Source: Thermomonas brevis (GTDB taxonomy: Bacteria; Pseudomonadota; Gammaproteobacteria; Xanthomonadales; Xanthomonadaceae). From it: 64,000 nucleotides of DNA. The stretch lies in assembly GCF_014395425.1 (NCBI RefSeq), contig NZ_CP060711.1, positions 496,001 to 560,000 of the forward strand. Direction: 5' to 3'. A program made the position numbers and the translations under genes. Positions 1 through 8,304 of this stretch are shown here, in pieces. Position 1 is the stretch's first letter; each line of letters starts with the position of its first letter. The notes under the pieces are model-generated. The model had not been told where the DNA came from. It worked only from the letters and a program-made list of their open reading frames with translations, and ran no database searches.

Positions 1-176
1 GCGCACATCCGCGAATTGATCAGGATCTGCGCCATCGCGTCCTTCGCGGCGGGCGATTCCTCGCGCTCCCAGGCGGCGGCGAGGCTCTTGATGTAATCGA
101 CCGGGTGGTAGTAGCTGATGTACTGCAACGCGTCGGCGACGGACTGGATCAGATCTTCCTGCTTGATGGCGGTCAC
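1..176 (-). CDS. Fumarate hydratase class I, N-terminal part
   Basis: Only the first 58 codons are in the window; the rest lies beyond position 1. The translation begins (V)TAIKQEDLIQSVADALQ and continues through YISYYHPVDYIKSL to ILINSRMCA, which is the conserved start of the 4Fe-4S class I (FumA/FumB type) fumarase; the Cys of NSRMC is an expected cluster ligand in this family. The enzyme interconverts fumarate and malate in the TCA cycle. GTG at 176 is the only plausible start near the conserved N-terminus. It is divergent from the ABC transporter gene, with about 70 bp between them. Confidence 0.85.
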   Translation of the reverse strand, partial: MTAIKQEDLIQSVADALQYISYYHPVDYIKSLAAAWEREESPAAKDAMAQILINSRMC

Positions 177-246
177 GGATTCGGTGTTCTGGCGGGAGAG
201 GCTGGGGGTATTTTAAGGCCAGCCGCCCCCATCGACCGAACGCACG

Positions 247-2100
247 ATGCCGCCACCCCTTCCGCAACCCCGGCTCGACCTGCGCCAGCGCTTCGACGCC
301 ATGCGCAACATCCCGCCGTTCCTGCGCGAGATCTGGAACACCAGCAAGGCACTGACCACAGCCACCATCGGCCTGCGGCTGGTGCGCGCCTTCCTGCCCA
401 TCGCCACGCTGTACGTCGGCAAGCTCATCATCGACGAGGCGATCCGGCTGATCGGCCTGGGCGTGGCACACGAACTGCCCGCCGCATGGCATGCCGGCCA
501 GCTCGACCACCTGCTCCTGCTGCTCGGCGCCGAGTTCGCTCTGGCGATCGGCTCCGACCTGCTCGGCCGGCTGACCGGCTACGTCGATGCGGTGCTGTCG
601 GAGCTGTTCACCAACGCCACCAGCATCCGGCTGATGGAACACGCGGCGCTGCTCGACCTCGAAGACTTCGAGGACGCCGACCTGCAGGACAAGCTGGAGC
701 GCGCGCGCCGGCAGACGGTGGGGCGGATGAACCTGCTCAGCCAGCTATTCGGGCAGGCGCAGGACGCGATCACGGTGGTCAGTTTCGCGGTCGGCCTGCT
801 GGCTTATGCGCCGTGGCTGATGGCGCTACTGGCGATCGCGCTGGTGCCGGCCTTCGTCGGCGAGGCGCACTTCAATGCGCTGAACTATTCGCTCAACTTC
901 CAGTGGACGCCGGAGCGCCGCCAGCTGGAATACCTGCGGCAGATGGGCGCCAGCGTGGAGACGGCGAAAGAGGTCAAGATCTTCAACCTCAACCGCTTTT
1001 TCATCGAGCGCTTTCGCACGCTGTCGCGGAAGTTCTTCGAGGCCAACAGGAAGCTGGCCGGCAAGCGAGCATTCTGGGGCACGCTGCTGGCCGCGCTCGG
1101 CACGCTGGGCTATTACGTCGCCTACGCCTACATCGCCTGGCGCACGGTGCGCGGCGATTTCTCCATCGGCGACCTGACCTTCCTCGCCGGCAGCTTCCGC
1201 CGCCTGCGCCAGCTGCTGGAAAGCCTGTTGAGCGGCTTCTCGCAGGTCGCCGGACAGGCGCTGTATCTGGACGACCTGTATTCGTTCTTCGAGATCGAGC
1301 CGGAAATCGCCAGCAAACCCGACGCCGTGCCGGTGCCCGCGCCGATCCGTCGCGGCTTCGTGTTCGAGAACGTCGGCTTCCGCTATGAAGGCAGCGAGCG
1401 CTGGGCGCTGCGCGGGCTGTCGTTCGAACTGCACGCGGGCGAAGTGCTGGCGCTGGTCGGCGAAAACGGGGCCGGCAAGACCACGCTGGTGAAGCTGCTG
1501 GCGCGGCTGTACGACCCGGACGAGGGCCGCATCCTGCTGGACGGACGCGACCTGCGCGATTACGACCTCGACGACCTGCGCGCCAGCATCGGCGTGATCT
1601 TCCAGGACTTCGTGCGCTACCACCTGACCGCGGCGGAGAACATCGGCGTCGGCCAGATCGACGCGATGGACGACCGCGCGCGGATCGAACGCGCCGCGCG
1701 CAAGGGCATGGCGGACGAGGTGGTCGCATCCTTGCCGAAGGGGTTCGACCAGGTGATCGGCAAGCGCTTCAAGGACGGCGTGGACCTGTCCGGCGGCCAG
1801 TGGCAGAAAATCGCGATCGCCCGCGCCTACATGCGCGACGCGCAGGTGATGATCCTCGACGAGCCTACCGCCGCGCTGGACGCGCGCAGCGAGTTCGAGG
1901 TGTTCGAGCGCTTCAAGGAACTGTCCGAGGGCAAGACCGCCGTGCTGATCAGCCACCGCTTCAGCAGCGTGCGCATGGCCGACCGCATCCTGGTGCTGGC
2001 CGACGGCAAGGTGGAAGCCAGCGGCACTCACGAGCAATTGATGGCGCAGGGCGGACGCTACGCGGAGCTGTTCGAGTTGCAGGCGGCCGGCTACCGTTGA
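247..2100 (+). CDS. ABC exporter, fused permease/ATPase
   Basis: 617-residue half-transporter. The N-terminal two thirds is a membrane domain of the ABC exporter type (hydrophobic stretches around residues 40-60, 95-115, 175-205 and 275-300). The C-terminal nucleotide-binding domain has Walker A GENGAGKTT at about 405-413, signature LSGGQ at about 514 and Walker B MILDEP at about 535, followed by the H-loop LISHRFSSVR. Such proteins work as homodimers and export lipids, peptides or drugs; the substrate cannot be read here. ATG at 247 is used, but ATG at 301 (MRNIPPF) would also leave a complete transporter. No periplasmic partner gene is adjacent. Confidence 0.85.
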   Translation: MPPPLPQPRLDLRQRFDAMRNIPPFLREIWNTSKALTTATIGLRLVRAFLPIATLYVGKLIIDEAIRLIGLGVAHELPAAWHAGQLDHLLLLLGAEFALAIGSDLLGRLTGYVDAVLSELFTNATSIRLMEHAALLDLEDFEDADLQDKLERARRQTVGRMNLLSQLFGQAQDAITVVSFAVGLLAYAPWLMALLAIALVPAFVGEAHFNALNYSLNFQWTPERRQLEYLRQMGASVETAKEVKIFNLNRFFIERFRTLSRKFFEANRKLAGKRAFWGTLLAALGTLGYYVAYAYIAWRTVRGDFSIGDLTFLAGSFRRLRQLLESLLSGFSQVAGQALYLDDLYSFFEIEPEIASKPDAVPVPAPIRRGFVFENVGFRYEGSERWALRGLSFELHAGEVLALVGENGAGKTTLVKLLARLYDPDEGRILLDGRDLRDYDLDDLRASIGVIFQDFVRYHLTAAENIGVGQIDAMDDRARIERAARKGMADEVVASLPKGFDQVIGKRFKDGVDLSGGQWQKIAIARAYMRDAQVMILDEPTAALDARSEFEVFERFKELSEGKTAVLISHRFSSVRMADRILVLADGKVEASGTHEQLMAQGGRYAELFELQAAGYR

Positions 2101-2110
2101 GCCCTCCTAC

Positions 2111-2196
2111 CGTCATTCTCGCGAAGGCGGGAATCCGGCGTTTGATTTTTCAACGACAAGAGCAACGGCTGGATTCCCGCCTTCGCGGGAATGACG
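2111..2196. repeat. REP-like inverted repeat
   Basis: Two 26-bp arms (2111-2136 and 2171-2196) are inverted copies with one mismatch, built around CGTCATTCCCGCGAAGG. They flank a 34-bp spacer and fill the gap between the ABC transporter and the sugar dehydrogenase. This motif is a widespread dispersed repeat in proteobacterial genomes. It could fold at the end of the upstream mRNA. Confidence 0.75.
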
Positions 2197-2215
2197 CCAT
2201 GAAGGAGCGACCACC

Positions 2216-3385
2216 ATGCGTCACATTCCCCGAATTCTCTTTTGCCTCGCATTCCCGCTGGCGCTGAACGCCTGCGCCCGCCCCGCGCCCGCCGCGGGAA
2301 CGGCCGCGCCGCAGACGGAAGCCTCGAAGGCCGGCGAATTGCGCATCGAAACCGTCGCCACCGGGCTGGACCATCCGTGGGCGGTGGCGCTGCTGCCGGA
2401 CGGCGGCTTTCTCGTCACCGAACGCCCCGGCCGGCTGCGGCGGATTTCCGCCGACGGCCAGGTTTCCCCACCGCTTGCCGGAGTGCCGGCGGTATTCGCC
2501 GAAGGCCAGGGCGGGCTGCTGGACGTGGCGCTCGATCCCGGCTTCGCCGGCAACAAGCGCATCTGGCTGAGCTACGCCGAGCCGGGCGAGGACGGCACCG
2601 CCGGCACCGCGGCGGCCACCTCCACGCTGGGCGACGCGGGGCTGTCCGACCTGCGCGTGGTCTATCGGCAGACGCCCAAGCTGAAGGGGCCGAACCACTT
2701 CGGCTCGCGCATCGCCTTCGACGGCAAAGGCCACGTTTTCATCAGCCAGGGCGAGCGCAACCAGAAGGAACTGGCGCAGGACCTGGAGGTGTTGCAGGGC
2801 AAGCTGGTGCGGTTGAATCTCGACGGCACCCTGCCCGCCGACAACCCGTTCGCCGACGGCGCGGGCGTTCGCCGCGCGATCTGGAGCTACGGCCACCGCA
2901 ACATGCAGGGGCTGGCGGTCGATCCCCGCACCGGCCGGCTGTGGCAGAGCGAGCATGGCCCGCGCGGCGGCGACGAGATCAACCGGCCCGAAGCCGGGAA
3001 AAACTACGGCTGGCCGGTCATCAGCGACGGCATGGACTATTTGACCAACCGCCCCTACCCGGAAACCCACGGCCGCGAGGCGCCGGGCATGGAGCGCCCG
3101 TACCACGTCTGGCCGAAGTCGCCGGCGCTGTCCGGCATGGCCTTCCTGGTGGGCCACCCGGACAGCGCCTGGAACGACAGCCTGCTGCTGGGCGCGCTGG
3201 CCGGCCAGAGCCTGATCCGGCTGACGCTGGACGGCGAGCGGATCGTGTCCGAGGAACGCCTGCTCACCGATCTGGGCAGCCGCATCCGCGACGTGCGCGT
3301 CGGCAAGGACGGCAAGGTCTACGTGCTGACCGACGAGCGCGACGGCAAGCTGCTGCGGCTGGTGCCGCCCGCCGCCGCGAAGTGA
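2216..3385 (+). CDS. PQQ-dependent sugar dehydrogenase, lipoprotein
   Basis: 389 residues. A lipoprotein signal peptide ends in the lipobox LNAC with Cys20, so the protein should sit on a periplasm-facing membrane. The rest is a six-bladed beta-propeller of the soluble aldose dehydrogenase family (YliI/Asd, GSDH domain): LDHPWAVALLPDGGFLVTE, the LLDVALDPGF blade, GSRIAFDGKGHVFIS, and EHGPRGGDEIN near the cofactor pocket. The family oxidises aldoses with PQQ and passes electrons to the respiratory chain. No PQQ biosynthesis genes are in the window. The start at 2216 gives a good signal peptide. Confidence 0.88.
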   Translation: MRHIPRILFCLAFPLALNACARPAPAAGTAAPQTEASKAGELRIETVATGLDHPWAVALLPDGGFLVTERPGRLRRISADGQVSPPLAGVPAVFAEGQGGLLDVALDPGFAGNKRIWLSYAEPGEDGTAGTAAATSTLGDAGLSDLRVVYRQTPKLKGPNHFGSRIAFDGKGHVFISQGERNQKELAQDLEVLQGKLVRLNLDGTLPADNPFADGAGVRRAIWSYGHRNMQGLAVDPRTGRLWQSEHGPRGGDEINRPEAGKNYGWPVISDGMDYLTNRPYPETHGREAPGMERPYHVWPKSPALSGMAFLVGHPDSAWNDSLLLGALAGQSLIRLTLDGERIVSEERLLTDLGSRIRDVRVGKDGKVYVLTDERDGKLLRLVPPAAAK

Positions 3386-3404
3386 CCGCCGCCGCAGGCC
3401 TGCC

Positions 3405-3947
3405 TTACAGCAGCGTGCCCTGCGGCCCTGGATAGCGCAGCACGCCGTCCACCATCAGCGCATCCGGGTTGAGGGCGTGCTGCTCGGCCTTGCCCGCCGC
3501 CATCAGGTGCAGCACCGTCCAGCCGCGCGCGGTGAAATCGTCGGCAATCAGGCGACGATGGCAGCGCCACCACAGCGCCTCCGCGCACATCACGCAGGTG
3601 CGCTCGACCCGCGCGGTCGCCATCAGCGCCTCGCGCGCGGCGACGTACTCGGGATCGGCCAGGTAGTCGGCATAGGCGCGGAACGCCTCGACCCGCCATG
3701 CCGTGTTGGGCGAGTCCGGCAGTGGCTTGCGGCGTCCGCCCAGCGCCGGCAGCGGCCAGTAGCGGATGCCGGCCTCGGCCAGCGCCTGCGGCATCGCGTC
3801 GCGCGAGAACTGCGGGTTGCGGCGCGAACCGGCGAAGCGGCGCACGTCGGCCAGCACCTGGATGCCGGCCCCGTCCAGCATCGCCACGAATTCCGCCCAT
3901 GGCCGGGTGGAGTGGCCGATGGTCCAGAGCGTGCCGGTGGCGTCCAT
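3405..3947 (-). CDS. DUF488 family protein
   Basis: 180 residues from ATG at 3947; an in-frame ATG at 3965 would add six. Motifs typical of DUF488 are visible: TIGHSTRPWAEF at the N-terminus, LADVRRFAGSRRNPQF, a central YPLPxLGG-like stretch (RYWPLPALGGRRKP), and a C-terminal CVMCAEALWWRCHRRLIAD with a Cys-rich pattern. The biochemical role of the family is not established. It is convergent with the sugar dehydrogenase gene and divergent from fpr. Confidence 0.85.
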   Translation of the reverse strand: MDATGTLWTIGHSTRPWAEFVAMLDGAGIQVLADVRRFAGSRRNPQFSRDAMPQALAEAGIRYWPLPALGGRRKPLPDSPNTAWRVEAFRAYADYLADPEYVAAREALMATARVERTCVMCAEALWWRCHRRLIADDFTARGWTVLHLMAAGKAEQHALNPDALMVDGVLRYPGPQGTLL

Positions 3948-4056
3948 CCGCGCATGATGCCGCAAGCCGCATCAACGCCCCGGTTTTGCTCCGGATCAAA
4001 CGCCATGCTGCGCCGCCGCGTAAAATAGGCGGCTACACGGAACAGCCCCCACACGC

Positions 4057-4866
4057 ATGGCCTCGCCCTTCGGCACCGAAACGGTGCTCGACGTCCGCCA
4101 CTGGACGGACGCCTACTTCAGCTTCACCACCACCCGCGACGACGGCTTCCGTTTCGACAACGGCCAGTTCGTGATGATCGGGCTGGAGGTCGAGCAGCCC
4201 GACGGCAGCCGCAAGCCGCTGATGCGCGCCTATTCCATCGCCAGCGCGAACTGGGAGGAGCAGCTGGAGTTCTTCAGCATCAAGGTGGCCGAGGGCCCGC
4301 TGACCTCGCGCCTGCAGCACATCCGGCCCGGCGACACCATCCTGATCGGCCGCAAGCCCACCGGCACCCTGCTGATCTCGGACCTGCACGCCGGCCGCAA
4401 CCTGTACCTGCTGTCCACTGGCACCGGGCTGGCGCCGTGGCTGTCGGTGATCAAGGACCCGGAAACCTGGGAGCGCTTCGAGCGCGTGATCCTCTGCCAC
4501 GGCGTGCGCGGCGCGGAGGACCTGGCCTACCGCGACTACATCGAGCGCGAGCTGCCCAACCACGAACTGCTGGGCGAGATGATCCGCGACCGCCTGCTGT
4601 ACTACCCGACGGTTTCGCGCGAGGCGTTCGAGCACAACGGCCGCGATCACCGCGGCCGCATCACCGACCACCTCGACCAGGGCCGCATCGCCGGCGCGCT
4701 GGGCATCGAGGCGCTGGACCCGGCCTTCGATCGCGCGATGATCTGCGGCAGCCCGCAGATGCTGGCCGATTTCCGCGCCATCCTCGACGCGCGCGGCTTC
4801 ACCGCCTCGCCGCGCATCGGCACCGCCGGCGAATACGTGTTCGAACGCGCGTTCGTCGAAAAATAA
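4057..4866 (+). CDS. fpr: Ferredoxin/flavodoxin-NADP+ reductase
   Basis: 269 residues, the usual length for bacterial class II FNR. The FAD-binding motif RAYS is at 57-60, the NADP-binding STGTGLAPW at 120-128, CHGVR at about 148-152 and CGSPQM near residue 230. The C-terminus FERAFVEK matches the short aromatic-free tail of the subclass. It shuttles electrons between NADPH and ferredoxin or flavodoxin and serves in oxidative-stress defence and Fe-S chemistry. It stands alone as a transcription unit. A degenerate copy of its own 3' end follows 22 bp downstream. Confidence 0.92.
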   Translation: MASPFGTETVLDVRHWTDAYFSFTTTRDDGFRFDNGQFVMIGLEVEQPDGSRKPLMRAYSIASANWEEQLEFFSIKVAEGPLTSRLQHIRPGDTILIGRKPTGTLLISDLHAGRNLYLLSTGTGLAPWLSVIKDPETWERFERVILCHGVRGAEDLAYRDYIERELPNHELLGEMIRDRLLYYPTVSREAFEHNGRDHRGRITDHLDQGRIAGALGIEALDPAFDRAMICGSPQMLADFRAILDARGFTASPRIGTAGEYVFERAFVEK

Positions 4867-4888
4867 GAAACCGCCACCCGCACGCCTA

Positions 4889-4939
4889 CGCATCGGCGCC
4901 GCCGGCGTGTCGTGTTCGAGCGCGCTCGTGGAGAAGTGA
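4889..4939 (+). pseudogene. Degenerate duplicate of the fpr 3' end
   Basis: The 51 bp ending in TGA at 4937-4939 resemble the last 54 bp of fpr (4813-4866). Both read cgcatcggc(a/g)ccgccggcg, then a diverged stretch, then cgtgttcga(a/g)cgcgc and a terminal Val-Glu-Lys-stop. The differences are mostly third-position changes plus a small deletion that breaks the frame. It has no start codon and is not a gene. It looks like the old 3' end left behind when fpr was replaced by a related allele, or a partial duplication. Confidence 0.6.
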
Positions 4940-4958
4940 CGGCCGCCGCCGCGTCAGC

Positions 4959-5363
4959 CTAGCCGCCGCCGTAGCTCAGCCACAGCCGCGCGTCGCTCTC
5001 GTTGGTGAACATGCGGATTCGGTAGCCCCGCTCCAGCGCCAGCAGCTCGACGTATTCGATCCGAGATACTTGATCCGTGCGGCCCTCGACGTAGGCGATC
5101 CGCACATGCTCCAGCCCGAGGGTGCCCACGCTGTCAAAGAAGCGCACGAGATCCTCGTCGCTCATCACCTCGCCGGGAAGCGCATCCAGCACCAGCAATT
5201 GCTCGGCGCCATAGGCGTTCGCCCGCTCCGAAATGCGCAGCCAGTATTCGCGGGTGGTTTCCAGGGTGGTCTCGGCCTCGCCCCGCAGGTGCACCGTCAG
5301 CAGCGGCGGCCGGAAGTCGAACTCCAGCCGGTAGCCGTCGCCCGACAGCACCTCGGCGGTCAT
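4959..5363 (-). CDS. Hypothetical protein, possibly STAS-like
   Basis: 134 residues from ATG at 5363, which overlaps the stop of the glutathione peroxidase gene as ATGA and suggests coupled translation. The pattern is alternating strands and helices: VHLRGEAETTLETTREYW, then LLVLDALPGEVMSDEDLVRF, then RIAYVEGR and a C-terminal RMFTNESDARLWL. This resembles the SpoIIAA/STAS-like fold found in many small proteobacterial proteins. It has no signal peptide or membrane segment. I do not recognise a specific function. Confidence 0.7.
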   Translation of the reverse strand: MTAEVLSGDGYRLEFDFRPPLLTVHLRGEAETTLETTREYWLRISERANAYGAEQLLVLDALPGEVMSDEDLVRFFDSVGTLGLEHVRIAYVEGRTDQVSRIEYVELLALERGYRIRMFTNESDARLWLSYGGG

Positions 5364-5845
5364 GCCAGGGCCTTCTCGATGTCGCGCGCCAGCGATTCCG
5401 GCTTGTCGGTGGGCGCATAGCGCCTGATCACCCGGCCGTCGCGGCCGACCAGGAACTTGGTGAAGTTCCACTTGATCGCGTCGATGCCCAGCAGGCCGCC
5501 CTTCTCGGACTTGAGCCATTTCCACAGCGGATGCGCGCCGGCCCCGTTCACCTCGACCTTGGCGAACATCGGGAAGGTCACGTCGTAGGTCAGCGAGCAG
5601 AAATTGCGGATCTCGTCCGCGTCGCCCGGCTCCTGATGGCCGAACTGGTCACAGGGGAAGCCCAGCACCACCAACCCGCGGTCGCCGTAATCGCGCCAGA
5701 GCTGCTCCAGCCCGGCGTACTGCGGGGTGAAGCCGCACTTGCTGGCCACGTTGACGATCAGCAGCGCCTTGCCGCGCCATTGCGACAGCGGCTGCGGCGT
5801 GCCGTCCAGGCCGGCGGCCTCGAATTCGTATGCGGTGTCGGACAT
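5360..5845 (-). CDS. Glutathione peroxidase family protein
   Basis: 161 residues from ATG at 5845 (MSDTAYEF). The peroxidatic Cys37 sits in NVASKCGFTPQY, followed by the GFPCDQFGHQEPG motif with Gln67 and by WNFTKFLV near the C-terminus; these complete the Cys/Gln/Trp site. Cys83 in RNFCSLTYDV fits the resolving Cys of thioredoxin-dependent members, so the reductant is more likely thioredoxin than glutathione. It detoxifies hydroperoxides in the cytoplasm. Upstream in-frame ATGs would only add low-complexity sequence. It is translationally coupled to the 134-residue gene downstream. Confidence 0.92.
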   Translation of the reverse strand: MSDTAYEFEAAGLDGTPQPLSQWRGKALLIVNVASKCGFTPQYAGLEQLWRDYGDRGLVVLGFPCDQFGHQEPGDADEIRNFCSLTYDVTFPMFAKVEVNGAGAHPLWKWLKSEKGGLLGIDAIKWNFTKFLVGRDGRVIRRYAPTDKPESLARDIEKALA

Positions 5846-6003
5846 GGGAAGCCGCTGCTCCTCGGGAACGCATTCCAGCCTATCCGCAAACAACGCGAAA
5901 ACAAGCGCGGATCGACCAGCGGGCCGGCCATGGCCTCCTGCACATCCCCCTCCGCCGCCCATGCGCTACCCTTGCCGCTGCCTTCCGGACCACCGAGACC
6001 CGC

Positions 6004-8169
6004 ATGAACCGACCCATCGCCTGCGCGCTTGCGCTCGCCATCGCCGCCAGCCTGGGCGGCAACGCCGCCCAAGCCGCGCAGAAGAAGCAGGAGGCTTCGA
6101 TGACTACCGCCTACAGCGGCCCGTTCGCCGCACCCAGCACGCTGGACCTGAACTACCCGCAGTTCGACAGGATCAAGGACAGCGACTTCGGTCCCGCTTT
6201 CGACGCCGGCATGGCCCAGCAGCTGAAGGAAATCGACGCGATCGCCAACGATCCGGCGCAGCCGACCTTCCAGAACACCATCGTGGCGATGGAAAAGAGC
6301 GGCCAGGTGCTGAGCCGCGCCACCAGCGTGTTCTTCAACCTGGTCGGCACCGACAAGAACGACGCCCGCGAGAAGCTCGAAACCGACTACGCGCCGAAGT
6401 TCTCCGCCCACAGCGACGCCATCGCGCTGAATCCGAAGCTGTTCGCGCGGATCAAGGCGCTGTACGACGCCCGCGACACCCTCGGCCTGGATCCGGTGGA
6501 CCGCCGCCTGCTGGAGAAGCGCTACCAGGACTTCGTCCGCGCCGGCGCCGCGCTGACCGACGCGCAGAAGGCGCGCGTGCGCGCGATCAACACCGAGCTG
6601 TCCAAGCTCGGCACCCAGTTCGACCAGAACGTGCTGGCCGAGGTGAACGACTCCGCCGTGGTGGTGGACAACGCCGCCGCGCTCAAGGGCTTCAGCGACG
6701 AGCAGATCGCCGCCGCGGCCGAAGCCGCCAAGGCCCGCAAGCTGGAGGGCAAGTACGTGATCGCCCTGCTCAACACCACCGGCCAGCCGGCCGAAACGCA
6801 GCTGGAGGACCGCGCCCTGCGCGAGCGCATCCACGAGGCGTCGGTGGCGCGCGGCAGCCGCGGCAACAAGTTCGACAACACCGCCATCATCTCGCAGGTG
6901 CTCAAGCTGCGCGCCGAACGCGCCGCGCTGCTGGGCTACGACACCTACGCCAACTACGTGCTGGCCGACGAGACCGCCGCCAACCAGGACAACGTCAACG
7001 CCATGCTGCGCCAGCTGGCGCCCAAGGCGGTGGCCAACGCCCGCCGCGAGGGCGCCGACCTGCAGGCGATGATCGACGCCGACCAGCAGGCCAAGGGCCA
7101 GCCGTCGTTCCAGTTGCAGCCGTGGGACTGGTCGTACTACAGCGAGAAGGTGCGCGCCGCGAAGTACAGCTTCGACGAGAGCCAGCTCAAGCCGTACTTC
7201 GAGATGAAGAACGTGCTGGAGAACGGCGTGTTCTATGCCGCCAACAAGCTGTACGGGATCAGCTTCAAGGAGCGCACCGACCTGCCGAAGTACCACCCGG
7301 ACACGTGGACCTACGACGTGTTCGACAAGGACGGCAAGCGCCTCGCCATCTTCATCTGGGACCCGTACGCGCGCGCCTCCAAGCGCGGCGGCGCGTGGAT
7401 GAACACCTACGTGGCGCAGGCCGCGCTGACCGGCGAGAAGCCGGTCGTCGCCAACCACCTCAACATCCCCAAGCCGTCCGCCGGCAAGCCCACGCTGCTG
7501 ACCTGGGACGAGGTCACCACCGCGTTCCACGAGTTCGGCCACGCGCTGCACGGCTTCTTCCAGGACGTGCGCTACCCGTACTTCTCGATGAACGTGCCGC
7601 GCGACTTCGTCGAATACCCGTCGCAGGTCAACGAGATGTGGGCCGACTGGCCGGAAGTGCTGGCGCACTACGCCAGGCACTACCAGACCGGCGAGGCGAT
7701 GCCGCAGGCGCTGCTGGACAAGGTGATCGCGGCGTCGAAGTTCAACCAGGGCTTCGCCACCACCGAATACCTGGAAGCGGCGATGCTCGACCAGCGCCTG
7801 CACCAGCTGCCGATGGACAGGATCCCCGCCGCCTCCGGCGTGATGGCGTTCGAGGCCGACGCGCTGAAGGCCGACGGCTTCGACTACGCGCCGGTGCCGC
7901 CGCGCTACCGCACGCCCTACTTCAGCCACATCATGGGCGGCTACGCGGCCGGCTACTACGCCTACATCTGGTCGGAAGTGCTGGCGGCGAACACCTCGAA
8001 GTACATCCGCGAGCACGGCGGCCTGAGCCTGGAGAACGGCGACCACCTGCGCGCCAAGGTGCTGGCGCCGGGCGGCGAGATCGAGCCCGGCAAGCTGTTC
8101 CCCAACTTCGCCGGTTACGAAGCGAAGATCGAGCCGCTGCTGGAGCAGCGCGGGCTGGACAGCAAGTAA
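6004..8169 (+). CDS. dcp: Peptidyl-dipeptidase Dcp, M3 metallopeptidase
   Basis: 721 residues starting with a cleavable signal peptide (MNRPIACALALAIAASLG...AQAA), so the enzyme is exported. The zinc motif HEFGH is at 509-513, with the downstream glutamate in the NEMWADWPE segment, as expected for M3 peptidases. The C-terminal HIMGGYAAGYYAYIWSEV stretch is the conserved substrate-binding part. Dcp removes dipeptides from the C-termini of peptides. Length is close to the usual 680-720. Two strong hairpins follow it. Confidence 0.93.
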   Translation: MNRPIACALALAIAASLGGNAAQAAQKKQEASMTTAYSGPFAAPSTLDLNYPQFDRIKDSDFGPAFDAGMAQQLKEIDAIANDPAQPTFQNTIVAMEKSGQVLSRATSVFFNLVGTDKNDAREKLETDYAPKFSAHSDAIALNPKLFARIKALYDARDTLGLDPVDRRLLEKRYQDFVRAGAALTDAQKARVRAINTELSKLGTQFDQNVLAEVNDSAVVVDNAAALKGFSDEQIAAAAEAAKARKLEGKYVIALLNTTGQPAETQLEDRALRERIHEASVARGSRGNKFDNTAIISQVLKLRAERAALLGYDTYANYVLADETAANQDNVNAMLRQLAPKAVANARREGADLQAMIDADQQAKGQPSFQLQPWDWSYYSEKVRAAKYSFDESQLKPYFEMKNVLENGVFYAANKLYGISFKERTDLPKYHPDTWTYDVFDKDGKRLAIFIWDPYARASKRGGAWMNTYVAQAALTGEKPVVANHLNIPKPSAGKPTLLTWDEVTTAFHEFGHALHGFFQDVRYPYFSMNVPRDFVEYPSQVNEMWADWPEVLAHYARHYQTGEAMPQALLDKVIAASKFNQGFATTEYLEAAMLDQRLHQLPMDRIPAASGVMAFEADALKADGFDYAPVPPRYRTPYFSHIMGGYAAGYYAYIWSEVLAANTSKYIREHGGLSLENGDHLRAKVLAPGGEIEPGKLFPNFAGYEAKIEPLLEQRGLDSK

Positions 8170-8194
8170 GCCCCGCCGCATCGCGGTTTCGACG

Positions 8195-8222
8195 GCGCCC
8201 CTTCGGGGGCGCTGTTCGTTTC
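8195..8222 (+). terminator. Terminator after dcp
   Basis: A 7-bp GC stem GCGCCCC/GGGGCGC closed by a TTCG tetraloop (8195-8212) is followed by a T-rich tail. It lies 25 bp after the dcp stop codon. Confidence 0.75.
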
Positions 8223-8254
8223 GGCCTGCGCGCGCACCGATCCGCGTCCACGAA

Positions 8255-8278
8255 AAAGCCCCGCCTGAGCGGGGCTTT
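8255..8278. terminator. Bidirectional terminator between dcp and dksA
   Basis: Perfect 10-bp stem AAAGCCCCGC/GCGGGGCTTT with a CTGA loop, having an A-run before and a T-run after. It sits between convergent dcp and dksA and can stop transcription from both sides. Confidence 0.85.
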
Positions 8279-8304
8279 CCGTTTCGAGGCGAAGCCGCGG
8301 GAGT

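Noticed and set aside
5758..8181. 807-codon minus-strand open frame opposite dcp
   Set aside because: Antisense shadow of a well-conserved M3 peptidase gene.
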